Assembly: GCA_947846985.1 (NCBI GenBank)
Contig: CANTUZ010000001.1
Span: 171,592,447-171,656,446, forward strand
Reading direction: 5' to 3'
Length of the DNA stretch: 64,000 nt
Source: Fratercula arctica
Lineage: Eukaryota > Chordata > Aves > Charadriiformes > Alcidae
Shown piece after piece: positions 1 to 14,000 of the stretch. The position numbers were made by a program, and so were the translations under genes. The notes below the pieces were generated by a model, which saw only the letters and a program-made list of their open reading frames with translations, was not told the origin of the DNA and searched no databases. Each line of letters opens with the position of its first letter. Position 1 is the stretch's first letter.

Positions 1-3000
1 GAATACTGGACATTTCAGGAAAAACGCCAATAAAACTTCAGCAGTGCACCAGTCTTAAGGAAATGCCTCAGTCTATCAAGGAAGTGTCATATTTGCCTAT
101 AGTTACTCTGATAACTTTGATTCTAAGCAGTGTTCGCACTGTCCACTGTCTACTTCAAGTAGCTGTCTTTGTTATTACAAACCACCTCTTCAAAGGAGTC
201 TGCTTTTTTTTCCTAGTGATTATACAGGAACATTGGAGGCTATTCCTACCATCAACTATCCAACGTTACGTACTTAACATGGCCTCCCTTTCTTCTTTAG
301 CAGACTTAGACACTTAGTACACTTAGTACGCTTTCCCTTTCTTTCTTTAGCAGACTTAGACAGTACAGTACACAATGTGATCAGCGAAGGGTAGGGGAAA
401 GGAGAAAAAATGGGAGAGGCACAAAATCTCATGAAGAGATTTTCGACAGAGCAAGCAGTGACCGACCTGACAAATAAACTGGGGTAAGACTGGAGACAAG
501 GATGCTAAGAGAGGCTGGAGGATAGAGAAGGCAGAAAGAGATAGATAGGATAGGCAGCAAAGAGAAAATCAGCTTGATTTGGTTAGGTAAGAACAGAGAT
601 AAGGAGTGGGATGTGACCTGAGGAATTGGAAGTGATTGGCAAGAAGGCTGGAGCCTTGAGCTCCTAGGACAATGTTTTACTAAACAAAAAGATTAGGGCC
701 CAGATGAACAACCTGATAAATTTACTTAGTATTGGCTAATTGAGGAGCATGGGAAGAGGACCCAGGGACAGGGACTACAGCAGACTGGCACAAGTTGGGA
801 AGGATGGGGCAGATGAATACACAGTTGGCAGAAAAAGGTAGAAAAGGCGACTCAGACCCAAGATTTACCCATTGTCAGAAAATGCACCCAAAACTGAAGC
901 TGGCCATGTGAGAACAGTAGCCTACTGTTATTAGTTATTCCACCAGGTCCAGCTAGCAGAAGTGTGGTGTCTCCACATACAGCACAAGGCAGAGGTTGCT
1001 TGTTACGAGACTTTTCTCCTTTGAATAGGTCTTGGTTGGACACGTAGTCAAAGTTTTTAGAGCTAAAAGAAACTTCTAGGTTATCTACTTTGGTCTCACA
1101 TCTAACAAGCACCACAGATGTTCTTTCAGTAATACCTGCAATAATTTATGTTTGACATCTTGATTTGACGATGGACATACTATTAGTAGTCACACTATTT
1201 AAAATTGATGACACCTCTCCTATTTGAATTTTACTTTACTTTTCAGACACTGGCACTTCACATACCTTCTTTTTCTACGTATATAACAGTTCTTTTCTTC
1301 CTATAAAATTATTTACTTGGTGTAAGCAAGCTGCAATCTTCATAAAATTAATTCCATAAGGATATAGATTGACAGTCAGCAAAGAAGATGCAAACTCGCA
1401 TTCCCTGCCATTTTTTCTAGCTTTCAAATCTATTCCTGGGAATGGGACAAATCTCCAAAGACAAGATTGTGGACAAAGAACCTGTGAAGTTTTGCTTAAA
1501 TCACAGTAACTGTTTAATTAAATAATATTTAAATATATTGAGTGCCTGTAATACAACTAAACAAAATGTGGGACAAATCATCAATATTTATGCTTTACTG
1601 GATGTCACCATGTAAATGGAATGTAATGTTTACTTATTATAAAGCCCATGTTAAGACATTGTACAACATTTTTCAAACTGCAATCAGTTAAAGGCCAGGG
1701 AAGAGGCAAGTAGCATATCAGCTTCTTACAGGTGCAAAACCAGATTATTGAATTCACACAGTGAAAAAATACCCCTGCAAGCATAAATCCTAGTTTAACC
1801 TGTTATTTTGGGCATAATGCAGAGATATCAGACATTTTTGTTATTTGGCACCAGCTCTTGGAAGGTTCAAAGGCACTGCAGAGCTTCACCATCTCCCGGG
1901 AGGCACCTGTTGCTACTGGAATACTTACATCCCTATGAACCTAAACTTTTGCCATAAGGCAAGGAATCCTGGCCTTATTATTTTGACATAGCTTGAAACC
2001 CGGCAGCTCATCTCTAAAGCCTGAAAGAAATTCCCACAACAGGAAGCTCCCTCCCTGCCTCACCTGCGGGGCCGAATTGGCAAACAGCCCTCAAGCACAA
2101 CCCCCTGGTCAAGTGCTTGGGCAAAGGCAGCTGAAGACTGGCCAGGATATACTCCCCAGCATGCCCCAGTGGCACAGCAATTGGGAAACTCCCCTGGAAT
2201 GCAGCTATTCCCCACTGGCTTGCTCAGGCAGCTTCCTGATCAGAGGTTTCTGTGAAATCCACTCCCACTTCTCCTCCCACGCTATTAAGGAAGCCTCTGC
2301 ACCTTGAGCTGGGCTGTGACTTCCTCCAGGCAAAGGGCATCCAGAATTATGCAGACGGACGTAGAGCAGAGGAACAAATAACCCATCTCAAGGATTTCAG
2401 CCTTGGAGTAAGTGGGGGTGGAAACATCCCTATCATAACCTGACTGCTGAGACATCTCAGGAGGAAAAAGTCGTTCCCATCCACATGTCATACTATTTGA
2501 GAGATGATTAATAAAAAAACCCACTGAATACCAATTCCTTAGATTTCATGCTGCTGCTAATTTCTTCCTCTGTTCTTCATTCATGCAAAGCAAACAAGAG
2601 TCAGTGGAGGACATCTGCTCATATCTCCTCTGCATGCTCATAGCATATTTCCAAGCTGCAAGGTAAAGCCTTTAAGAGCTACCCTGTCTGTGATGAAACA
2701 TGGCACTGGTGGCTGCTGTAAGGACCTACAAACTGCCAGCCACTGCTCTGGGCCATCCATCCTTTCATCATTTTCCCCTACCTGCCTGTAACCTGCTAGG
2801 GAAGACATAGAATTGCGCATTAGACAAACAACCCAGTTGAGGTGGGGGACAGGGATAAAAAAGGGCACAGTGTTTGGAAAAAACAACACAGAATAAGCCA
2901 AAGGGCTTAGATGTTCAGGGTTGCTTCCCCCTTTCCTGGGCATGTTAATCCATCAGACTTATCTTTCCTCTCTTTCTTCTATCTAAAGCATATTTGCAGC

Positions 3001-5679
3001 TTCAACCCAACCTGTTCCTGAGAAGGGGCATGGTGGTAGGAGGTCCAGAACATAAGATGAGGATGTTTCTCCGTTCACATGCCAGTAAACAAATTCACAG
3101 ACAAAATTTAGCATGCATTATATAATGATGTTCAGTCAGAATTTGTATCTGATATGGATTTGGTACAGTTCTTACAACACTTGGAAGATTTTTTAGAATC
3201 TGTCAGCCAACAATTTTAAAGTTCTGGAGCTATTTAAAAAGCAAGCTTTCTGAAGTTTAAATATGGTTTTTATTAAAGTCAGTTTTCAGTAGGAACACCA
3301 AAGGAACTTATCACATTTAAAAGCTGAATGCACCAGAGACTCATGTATAGACCATGTAGAGTTCATGTTTGGTAGAGTCCACGTATGCAGCTGGCAATGC
3401 TAAGCCGGTGACTTACAGCTAACTCAGTAAGGTTGAGACATGCAGTAACTACTGAGCCTAACTCAATAAGGCTGAGACAAACTGCACTACAAACTTCTTT
3501 TTAAGTGCTACAATTCACTCTCAAACAAGTGAGCAGAAACATCTAGGGAATGTAAGGGTGGGATCCATCTCATCCAGCTTGACATATCTACATCAATGGA
3601 GTCTAGAGAGCGATTCATCTGACTAAAAGTAGATGCCTGCTTTAAAATGAGTTGACTCACTTTCTGGATAATATTGACTCTTTTGACTAGATCTCCATTG
3701 ACTATGACTCCAGGCCTATCAGCTGCCTCTACCCGGTCTAAAACAGGAGAGAAATTCAATGAGTTTGACCAAAGGCTAGGGATATTCCAGGACACGTTCA
3801 AGTAAACTGGTAGCTAATATAGACTGTCTTCCAGTTCTCATTGTAGAGGAACTATTGATGATCCTACAGAGACATTGCCATAGCAGAAATTATACTGAGA
3901 TAATATGCCCAAATCAGGCACTAATTAAAAATAGAAAAAAGAGACAGAAATGAATGATTCAGGTTTTTTAAATCTCCCATAGATTTAGAGCTTTTTTTTT
4001 TTTACAATGATGTTTTATACTCTGCATATACGTATCATATATATACCATTTATGAATATTCACCACGAACCAACAAAGTATTTCATGTAATCAAAGTCCT
4101 GGCACATTAGGAAGATTGTATGTTTGATAGTTTTCAGATTATATCATAGGCTTTAAACTGTAGCTTATAAAAATATGCAGATCTTGAAATTTCAAAGGTA
4201 TTTAAATAGAAATTATTTTCTTAACTAAGGGAAAAAAGACTCATTACTTACAACTTCTTTTGTAGGAGCATATTCTTGCGACCAGCATGTGAGTGAGGCT
4301 TTTATTAGATGCACTGAAAATGTTATAGTTTTTGGATCGTAGAACCTCTTCTAGAACAAAACTGAACAGCCACATAATTTTTCTTACAAACCATGATATA
4401 ATTCAATCCAAGTGTTGGAAGCAGATAAATATTTTTTTCTTTCTGCATTTGGTAAATCTCATTTTCCCCTTCCCCATAATTCTAGTAAAATATAAGCCAG
4501 TGTCATACTACTGAGGAAAGGAGACAAGGGCTTATATTCTAACTGTTTTGTCACACAGACAGAGGCATTATCAAACTAATGATGAAATGCTAGATTTAAG
4601 ACAAAATACATGTAATACTTTCTAGTTAGCAAAGGTTAAAAATATGCTGTATGTTTTTCCTTAAGATAAGGGTTGTGATTATCCATTCCTTTGTATTTGT
4701 CCTGTTACCTAGACCTGTGGAAGCTGCTGCCAAATCAGAGACCCCTATAAATTTTGCAAAATTGTGAATGATCACACCAGAAGAAGGAAAAGTCATATAT
4801 TCCATTAAAATATGTATCACATACATTAAATTTTTAGTGGAACATAAGATAGGTTCATACTGTTTCTTATAAAATGTATAGAATTTGATCACAGTCATAA
4901 GGAGATCGATGACTTTTTTTTCCAAGCACTGCTTAGAATGTGCATACTTTTTAACAGGAAGACTAATGTAAGTCAGCTTTTCATTTTATACAATTCTTCT
5001 TGTAATGGACAGCCCCACACACAGCCCTGCACAACACTGTGAGTGCAACAACTTCCCATTCTCATGTAGTTTTGCTAATGCTGAAGTCAAGCTGAGCATT
5101 TGGAAATGGGAATTAGCACCAGTTAGAAGACAACTATGATCCATCTCCAAAAAGGTGCCAATTGCAGTCATGTACACCAGCTATATACAGACAAATATGC
5201 ATTAACTATTAATCCGGTAAGAAAACCACAAAGGAAAACAACAATTTACTGTCCTGAAAACAACAGGACCACTCCAAAACATCTGCCACTTTCTACTAAC
5301 TCCAATCTCATCTTAGGACAATAGGGAGGAAAATGTCTCTCAAAGCAATCCTGATTAATCATCCTCTTAGGTCTTTCATGTCTTCAGTAGAGAAGCGTAC
5401 ACTCTTTGAAAATAGACCCATGCTTTTCAAAGTTCAGTATTAAGAGCCAGATTCAAAAAGACACTCAAGCAGATTTTAGGGTTCTACATTGAAAGTTGGT
5501 CCTCAAAATCGAAACTCAGCTGCCATCTTTCAGCATTGAAATGCATAGGTGCCTCACCTTTGACACTCGAGCTCTCTGAGGGCAATAAGGGTTCTATCAG
5601 ATCTGCAGTGTCAAACTGCAGTGGCATCCACTATTCTCTGCCTTGCCTCTCTGATGGATGGGTTGGAAGCTATCCCTGG
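1..5679. other. Intergenic DNA, no gene recognised
   Basis: The region is AT-rich with only short open frames. Two local duplications are visible (293-312 with 343-362, and 3,419-3,440 with 3,458-3,479). An open frame of about 100 codons on the minus strand (3,508-3,816) is described separately. No repeat family or host exon is recognised. Confidence 0.6.
3508..3816 (-). other. Unidentified open frame of about 100 codons
   Basis: On the minus strand an open frame runs from after a TAG to a TAA. Its composition looks more protein-like than its neighbours, with a run reading NGDLVKRVNIIQKVSQLILK and a later SSWMRWIPP. It lacks an early ATG and shows no clear splice sites. It could be a fragment of an old retroelement or a lost exon, or chance. 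Confidence 0.2.
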
Positions 5680-8050
5680 AGGCTAGCTAGTCGAACTTCT
5701 CATTCAGAGCAACTCCAACTAAAGCAGGTTGCTCAGTCAAGTTTTGAATATCTCCAAGGACTGAGATTCCTCAAAATCTATTGAAAACCCATTCCAGCAT
5801 TTGACCATCCTAACAGTGAAAATATTCTTCCTTACATGCATAATTTCCTGTGTTGCAACTTGTGTCCATTAGCTCTTCCCCCATCACCACACACCTCCAA
5901 GAAGAGTTTGGATCTCCTCTCTATATTTGCCCCACCATGCTCTCTTCATATGCTTGTATGTGCTACCCTGTGTGATCTCAGTGACATTGTTGCATTCACA
6001 ACAGTATGTCAATGTCTTGTGCTGGGCAGCCAAAAACAGTACTCCAGAGGCAGTTTCGCTAGTGCCAAATAGAGGGGAATAATTACTTCTCTGGACCTGC
6101 TCATTACATCTTGCTAATATAATCCAGGAGGAGGCTGACCTTGTTTGCCCCAACTGCCAACTCATGCTCCGTGTGTCCACCAGGACCTCAGGTCCCTTTC
6201 TGCAAAGCTGCTCTCTAGTCAGTTGACCTCCAGCATATGCAAGTGCAGGGGGTTATTCCCTGCCCAATACAAGACTTTTTGCTCGCCTTTGCTGAGTTTG
6301 GTGAGCCTCCTGGCAGCCCATTCCTCCAGTCTGTCCTGGTCCCTCTTAATAACAGCCCTGGCCTCCAGCATATCAGCTGCTCCCCTGCAGGCTAGTATCA
6401 TCCATAAATTTGCTGATAGTGCACTCTCTCCCATAGTCCAGATCATTAACAGTGAAGACACCAAACCACACTGGCCCCAGAATCTGTCCCTGAGGGGGAC
6501 TGCCACCAGCAACCAGCTGTCAGACGGACTTTGTACTGCCAATCACAACCTGTTTAGCTTGGTAGTTCAGTCAGTTTTCCATCCACCTTATCATCTGCTT
6601 ATCCTGTCCATATCTCACTATTTTGACTGGTAGGATACAATCAAAGACCTTGGGAAAAGCTTTACTAACGTCAAGTCAAGGTAAACAATATACACTACTC
6701 TTCCCTTGTCCACAGAACCAGTCATCTTAACGTGATCAAACAGTCAGGCTGATAAGGGACAATTTGCCCTTGGTAAATTCATGCTGCCTGTTTCTAATTA
6801 TGTTCTTGCACTTCATGAGCTCAAAAATGGTTTCCAGGAGGAAGTAATCTTCCAGGAGACTGAGGATAAACTGCTTAGCCTGTAGTTCCCTGGATCCTCT
6901 TTCTCAACCTTCTTGAAGGTGGGTATGACATTTACCTTTTCCTTCTGTCCCCAGTCACAACAACCTGCTGAAGTCGATGGGCAGCAGACTCACAGTGACA
7001 TGGGCTAGCTTCTTCAGCACCCTTGGATGCATCCCATCTGTTTCCATGAACTTGCGTATGTCCAATTGGCTTAAGTGCTCAGTCTTCACTGTGGCTACAG
7101 GTTCACTCCCTCAGACTCCGCTATTAGCCTCAGGCCTGAGGGAAAATCTTAACAATAAAAAAAAAAGTGCAAAACGAAACAATAAAAGGTAAGAAAGGCA
7201 TTGAACACCTCATCTTTTTCCATGCCTTCTGTTAGTATGTCCCCCTGCCACATAGAGTACTTGGCCCACATTTTCCACATGCTTTTTGTTGCCAATATAC
7301 TTACTAAAGCCCTTTTTGTTGCTCTGCATATCCCTTGCTGTTTCAACACCAGCTGAGCTTTGGCTTTCCTAATTCCCTCCCTGCAGACTTGGGCAATGTC
7401 TCTATATTCCATCCAGGTAGCCCTGGACCTGTGTCTACCTTCTGCATACTTCTTTCGTATTTGAGGTCAGTCAAGAGTGTCCTGCTCATCCATACTGGCC
7501 TTGTACCACATTTGCTCATCTTTCTGTGATTTGGAATGAACCAATTCTGTGCTTTCAGGAGGCTGTTCTTGAAGATCAACTAGCTGTCCCGGGGCAGCTA
7601 ATTGTCTCCCATGTGATCCTGCCCAGCAGATCCCCCAACAAACAGAAATTTGCGCTCCAGAAGTCAAGGCTGGCAATTTTACTATTTGGTTTGCTCATTT
7701 ATCTCAGCATTTTTAACTATACAATCTCAGAGTTGCAGCCAAAGCTGCCCTCAACCTCCACACCCCCAGCCAGTTTCTTCACAAGTAACAGGTCCAGCAG
7801 AGCACCTGCCTCCCCTAGCTGACTCACTGATCACCTGTGCCAAGAAATTGTCATTGGATTTTTTGCACTTAATCCATGCTTCAAGTGCTGACACATGTCT
7901 GGAACCTGGTGTTCCCCAGAATAAGGAGTTGCACTTTTACTGTCTTGACAGCAGAAATCTCACTTGACCTTCAAGATCTGAATATCCTTATCACCTGCCA
8001 CAGGGAATCTCAGGGAGAAGGCTCCTTTAACACAGCTGTAGCACTGAGGA
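5680..8050 (-). mobile_element. Decayed CR1 LINE, antisense, endonuclease to 3' end
   Basis: Read on the minus strand, this is an old CR1 copy. Landmarks run from its 5' side: a degraded end of the endonuclease domain near 7,730-8,010 (ALLDLL-type run, with the catalytic SDH replaced), the endonuclease-RT linker near 7,430-7,510 (VWMSRTLLTDL-like), the start of the RT domain near 6,880-6,910 (EDPGNYR), the palm and thumb region, and a 3' UTR ending near 5,680 with a GAGATATTCAAAA block. Many stops and indels break every frame. It gives rise to several chance open frames on both strands. It is 5'-truncated and inactive. Confidence 0.88.
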
Positions 8051-11000
8051 ATACCGTGACCCTGATGCAAAGGGCTCACAAGGCTCATAATATATCCTGA
8101 GGAGGAATGTGAGACAAGTGTGAGGAGGTTAGAAACGTTGTGGTGCCAAGGCCTGTTGTGACAGGTGCTACCTTCATCACCCCTAAGGGCGCTAGGAGTG
8201 GACAAGGAGACTTAGGGGGCATTCTCAGGATTTTGGGGCTAGCTATGGAGGTGAGCAGAGCAGTCCTATCCACGTTGAGTCCTATCCACTCACCAGCGTT
8301 CAAGGAACACATAGTACTCCTAGATTCATCAGTGGCAAAGATGAGAAAGGTAGTATGCTTGCAGTTACTTCATGTAGGGTTTTAGCAGGTGAAACAGTGC
8401 TGGAGATGACGCCCTGTTGCCATAGTTTACTTGCCAATGAGCTTCCTTGCTAATCTCATGTGCCCAAGAAGTCTTGATATAGTAAGGGTTAGGGCTGCTT
8501 CCTTGAGGGAGGACTCCTTAGGAGAATGGCTTCATATTGATTCAGTAACGAATGCTTTAGCCAGTTCACAGCTTCTGTCTATTTAATGTGGCCATAGACT
8601 TCTGAATTTAATGATGTCTTCATAACCTTCTGAATCTGTAATTCTGCTGTTCGAGCTCCTGATCTCTTCTTGTTCTAAAATAATGATGGATTGAACATTT
8701 GTCAGAAATACATCACCTTCTAAGGCAGTTACGGCTCCTGGTTTGCACAGGAGATGATAGGATCCAGCCTTTGTAAGTCAGGCTGAGTGAAAAGTAGTCT
8801 TTGGAGAAGACTTGTAGAGGCACATACACATCTTGAGCGTCTAATAAACAGAAAACAACTCGCTACCTGTCTGAAATTCACTGTATCAGGCCGCTCCACC
8901 TCAGCACTGTGTCCAAGAGAAAGTTGTGTGAGGCACTCCCTGCCTCATATCCTATACGAAAGGGGAAAAAGTCTCTGAGCTTAAGTATCAGGGCCTGCAT
9001 ATGTCCTACAAGGTGAATACAGATGTGATTTATCACTTAAAATAGAACCTGGCTTTTCTTCAGTGAAGGCTGCAACTTCCCAGCTGATGTATTTGAAGTA
9101 TGAGGATGACAATCTTCCTCCTGAAGAGGATTCCTCATCGTATCTTAAATGAAAGGACATAAACACCAATGAGGATAGCATTCTAGGCTATAAATCCCAA
9201 GGAAAATAGGCACCTGCAAACAGCAGTACCTCTGCTTGAAAAAGCTCCAAGGCCCTCTTTTGGACAAGATTTTTTCACTAGACTAAGCAGTCCCACTCAC
9301 TCCTGAGTTTTGCAGTTCCTATTCCAGGGCAATTATTCTATTCCTCTGTACAAAGTAGGTTAGACATCTAACTTAAAATTGCAGATTTTCCTGCTCATGG
9401 ACTACTAGACAGCTTTTTCAAGCATCACAGCCAAGCTTCAGAAATATTTGGGGCAGGACAGTATGTTTAAAGTTCTTCACCTACAAGCTGGATACTACGC
9501 AGCCCTGATGATAATTTTTTCGTTAGGGCTCAGATTTTCCTTTTCCTTCGGACTGGAAATCCCATTCCTTTGGAAGATGGGTTGCTTTTCAAGTGCAGAA
9601 TGTTCTCTTTTTTCTCTTCATCAACAAATATCACACCGTGAATGTTAAAGGATACCAAATTTGGGCTTTGTAGCAAGAAGCAGGAATACAGGCTCTGTAT
9701 GGCATTCTGCCACTGGAAAACACAGACAGGTTCATGAGATGGGCCATTGAAAAATTCTGATTTTTCTCTTAAATCATGCTAACCACTTTAAGTTTAGCTG
9801 CTATAATTTCCTTCAAATTTAATTTTATGGCTAACCTCAACTGTAGATTTTTTTTTTTTTTTTTTTTTTTACTGTGGTAGCACTTAGATTCCCCAACCAG
9901 CATGTCACATTTTATCGGGAACCGCAAGTCCCAGAGATATCAAAGAGAGTCTCTACCAGGAAGTGTTTGCATTCTTAAGTCGTGCTCCTTCAGTTGTCTG
10001 CATGCACAACTTTATACACGAATAATCCCATAATGTTATTGAAGATTTCACAAATACAAAGTTCAGGCATGTTTTCAGATTCCAGGTAAATTTACTTGAA
10101 ATAGGAAAATACAATATGTTTGAAAACAGAGTTTAATCAGTTAAAGAATCATGTTTAATGTAACAATGTCTCCATTTTAATAATTAGCTGTTTCTGATTT
10201 TTCTTCTAGCATTATAAACAGATAAAACTTCAAGACGGTACCTGGAGAAAAGATAAGTAAATTAAAAGGATTTTTAGCATTTTAAGTGAAATGAAAAACT
10301 TTTAATGGATGTCAACTGCATGTGAGGCATCCAAGACTACATTTAAGAGAAAAAGGTGATGCTGCCCTCCCAGTTCAGTCACAGCAAGCATATGGCACAG
10401 CAAGCATCAGGAGCACCTGGCTCCTTTGATTTTACGTGAAATGCTGACCCAGGACCTGGTTGTTTAGAAGCAAACTGCAGTTAAGTGAAATTCTATCATA
10501 ACTCCAAGTGCTTTATACAGTGTTTCTCAGTTGCATGAGCAGTACAACACCTGGGCTAGAAAAGTATGGACTTTGTAGCTAAAATCTGAAATTTTTACTT
10601 TTAAAAAGAGAGATAAGTAAGTTATCTTGTTTCTTCATTTCCGTTCCTGACTTTCCATATCCTCTGCTCTAGATCACATAATAAATACAGATTACTTTTT
10701 GTAATGTCTTATTGTGAGAAAAAAGGTTTTACGCTGAAGAACATGAGTTTACTTAACTTTGAGTATTCTGAGCCTGTCCCAAGGTCTACACTGCATGACA
10801 TTTCTTTTCACTTCATATGCAGAGCCATTTGACTTGTCCTTCTGGAGCCTCCCAAGGCTTTCAAGCAATTCAAGGGTCATAACTGTACTGGAACTATAAG
10901 ACATGATGAGCCCTTGTGTTATTCTACAGAAGCCAACTCCCCAGTTGTTGAAGTAAGACAGAGAAGGTGGTGAGGCTGATGTTGCTCCATTATTCTGGGC

Positions 11001-14000
11001 TCCAGCCCAACCCTTTTCCATCACTGGAGTGGTGGAACTTGTACTGTGAGCTGTTAAAAGAGCTGCCTCCCCTTGTTTTTCTAAAGCATAGCATTAGTTT
11101 GATACGATTGACATTGGAAAGGGGAGGTTTTCTAACTGAAAATCAACAGTTAAAAGTCTGTACTTATTTTTCAGTTGCTTAACTTTACTGATTATGGCAT
11201 AAAATTATAATTTGGGATTAACTGCAATTTCATTCTTCCCTCCATACTTATGGGGGAGTCAACGAATCTCCAGGCTGATGTGCTGTAGCTCCAGTGCCAA
11301 AGTGTTGCAGAGAGGAGGTAGAGGAAGTGGAAGCTGAAAAGAAGGCTAAAATGGCCAAGACTTACAAGAAATTAAAACCAATGGGTCTACAGGAGGGCAG
11401 CAGTTTAGAAAGTCAAGAGGAGACCACACAGTACTTCAGCACTTCAGCACTCAGTTTTAATGTTGACTGAAAATATTAATCTTACCAAAATGAAGCCTGT
11501 GGTATGTGTCCTTTGTCTCTCTCATCTGTATGAAGATACACAGGAAGCACAGCCATTTTGGCAATATCCCATATTTGCACTCCATCAGGTGTGGAATTTA
11601 TTTCATACATGTGTTTATCTTAAAATTTACACACAGAAAAATGGCGGGGGGGAGGGGGGGAGTATATGTGTATCAAAAATTTAAACATATATGTGCCATG
11701 GTCCAAAAGGCTCTACCTTAGATTCTTCATGAGCAAAGGTGAGAAACTTATTTCCAAATCTCAATCTGGAAAATATCCAGCAAAGATGGCTCTTTATGGA
11801 TATTTTAGGCTTAACTTCCCTCCATACCCAAGGCTTGCAAATTCCAAATTTTAGGTCTTTGGATAGAGTGCAAAGTTCTATGGCACACAGGCTGGAAGTA
11901 GGTAACAGAATATAACAGAGTGGTTGTCAGACAAAATGCTTTTTCGAATTTATGTATTGTCTATGTCCATCCCACATGGACGTGCTGCATGCAAAAGGAA
12001 AGTTAGTTTTCTATTTCTGTTTTCTTGTAAATACCACAAGATGACAGTTGTACCCCACCTGCCCTGAAAAGAAATAAAGAGCACAGTTAACTATTCAGCC
12101 AGGTGCACCCCTCTCAGAATGCCTGTGACAACTGGGCTAAGCAAACTAGAGGAAATATTTATCAGAAGATCCACCACCTCTCTCCATCATCCTTTTAAAC
12201 AGCAACAAGGAACTGTTAGCAGCACCTAACTGCCTTGATTTCAGGTTTCTTCAACTCCCTGATCAGCGTGGGACAACAAGAAGGACAATGCTTTGTCCTG
12301 CTGTTACTACCTGAATGGTGTGGATGCTGGAGCCTTTGAAGGTGGACTAGAGGAAGAGGGAGCCCTGCCTTTCCCTGATGCTTGTTTCCACCTTCTCTTG
12401 CACCGACACGGCCCTTCACACAGTGAATCTTGTTAGGTAACATGTCCCTTTAAAAGGTAAGTTTTTTGTCCTGTAAATTTTCATCTGAATTAATCTTCAT
12501 CTAGGTTGCGGTACAGCTGTGTGAAGGCTAATGCCAAGAGGAAGGAAGAAGAGGATGAAGGCGGATGGTATGCTTCTGTTTGGAAGCAGGACCAGTTTAA
12601 GCTATATTAAACTAATTGCGGAGCAACTTGGTGTTACCTAATCACTAGTAGTGGATCCAGAACTTGCCATTGGTTTGAGTATTTAGTGCATAACTGTAAA
12701 AAGCTACTCTGATGCAGGATGAAGCTACTACTGACATTCAGAAACTAGCTAGTCAGACTGCTACTAATTAATGAGCTGCTAGCTTGGCAAGTCAACTACT
12801 GTATTAGGTTAGTGATATCATTATTTAAATTATCTACCTGCAGGTTTTCAGCATCAGGGATTTGCCCAAAATCTCAGTTGTTCCTAGAACAAAACACCAC
12901 CACGAGACCCACACTGGTCAAGAGAAGATATGGATCCTGTGCATGCTCATGTTCATGACTCAGAGGTGACCCCATGAGACTACTGCCTCCTAAGCTATAT
13001 TATGTTCCATGTTTTGAGGAGATCTGAGCTTTTACATCAAAACTTGTCCAATGAAAGAGCTAGGAGTTGTCCGATAGATTTTTCTTCTTCACCTTAAAGG
13101 TTTAAGGGGCTCTTAAAGTGCATGGACTATTTTGTCCCCAATGAATTTTATGTATTGGGGTAATCAGAGTCTTAAGTTAATACATAATCTGGCACACAAT
13201 TCATGAGCTACTTCCTGTAGTAGCTACTTTGTGGTAATGACATGTCATTTCTGTAGATTGTGTAAATTGCTGGCTCTGTTTTTATACTTCAATAAAATCT
13301 GTTTGCATAGCTCATACTTCTCCTTTCATTACAATTAGGCAGGCAGAAGTTCAAACAACAAAACTTTACTGTTCATGTCTGCACGTTAAATAACCACTGA
13401 AAAGTATAGTGTTTTTAAAACAATATAACAACGTGCAAACTGCCGCAAAGTTGTACTGAAATTGCAGTGTACTTGGAGAAGTGAGTGATGTGCAAACGAA
13501 GACCACACAGATCAGCTGCTTGCAATGCTCCCATCTCCTCTCCACATACCCTTATTTCTTGTGTAAGTGGTGCATCACACAATACGAGGGAGAGCACTTA
13601 GGACAGCTAAATTCTGGGACCAAACAGTATAAATGTGTATATATCCAAACCGTAATTTGTATGTTATATTCAGACAGAGGACTGTATTTTCATACGAACC
13701 ATCTACTTTCTCTTACCTCCACAAAAACACTGCAACGTCATTGTTTAGAGATCAAGACACATACGAAGTATTTTAAAAGACCAAACCCCCACTAAAAATT
13801 AATTGGCAACACTGCTGCAGAATATTTCTTTGCAAGTATCTTTACTTACTGTCTTTGAGTAGTGAATTGGCAGCAGCTTTGTCCGCTTGATTTTGACATA
13901 AATGAAGCATGATAAAGTGAACTATTTATCAGTACTTAAGTCCTGCTACTTTTATCATCCATAAGACATTTCACAGAGTACCAGGACTCTGGTTTTGAGA

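Noticed and set aside
6145..6633. 162-codon plus-strand open frame
   Set aside because: It is the antisense of the decayed CR1 copy.
12480..12610. Lys/Glu-rich short frame that resembles the end of a processed pseudogene
   Set aside because: I could not match it to any gene, and there is no poly-A tail nearby.
13285..13310. AATAAA near 13,291 as the 3' end of an upstream gene or retrocopy
   Set aside because: No coding exon or processed gene sequence is recognised before it; such hexamers are common in AT-rich DNA.
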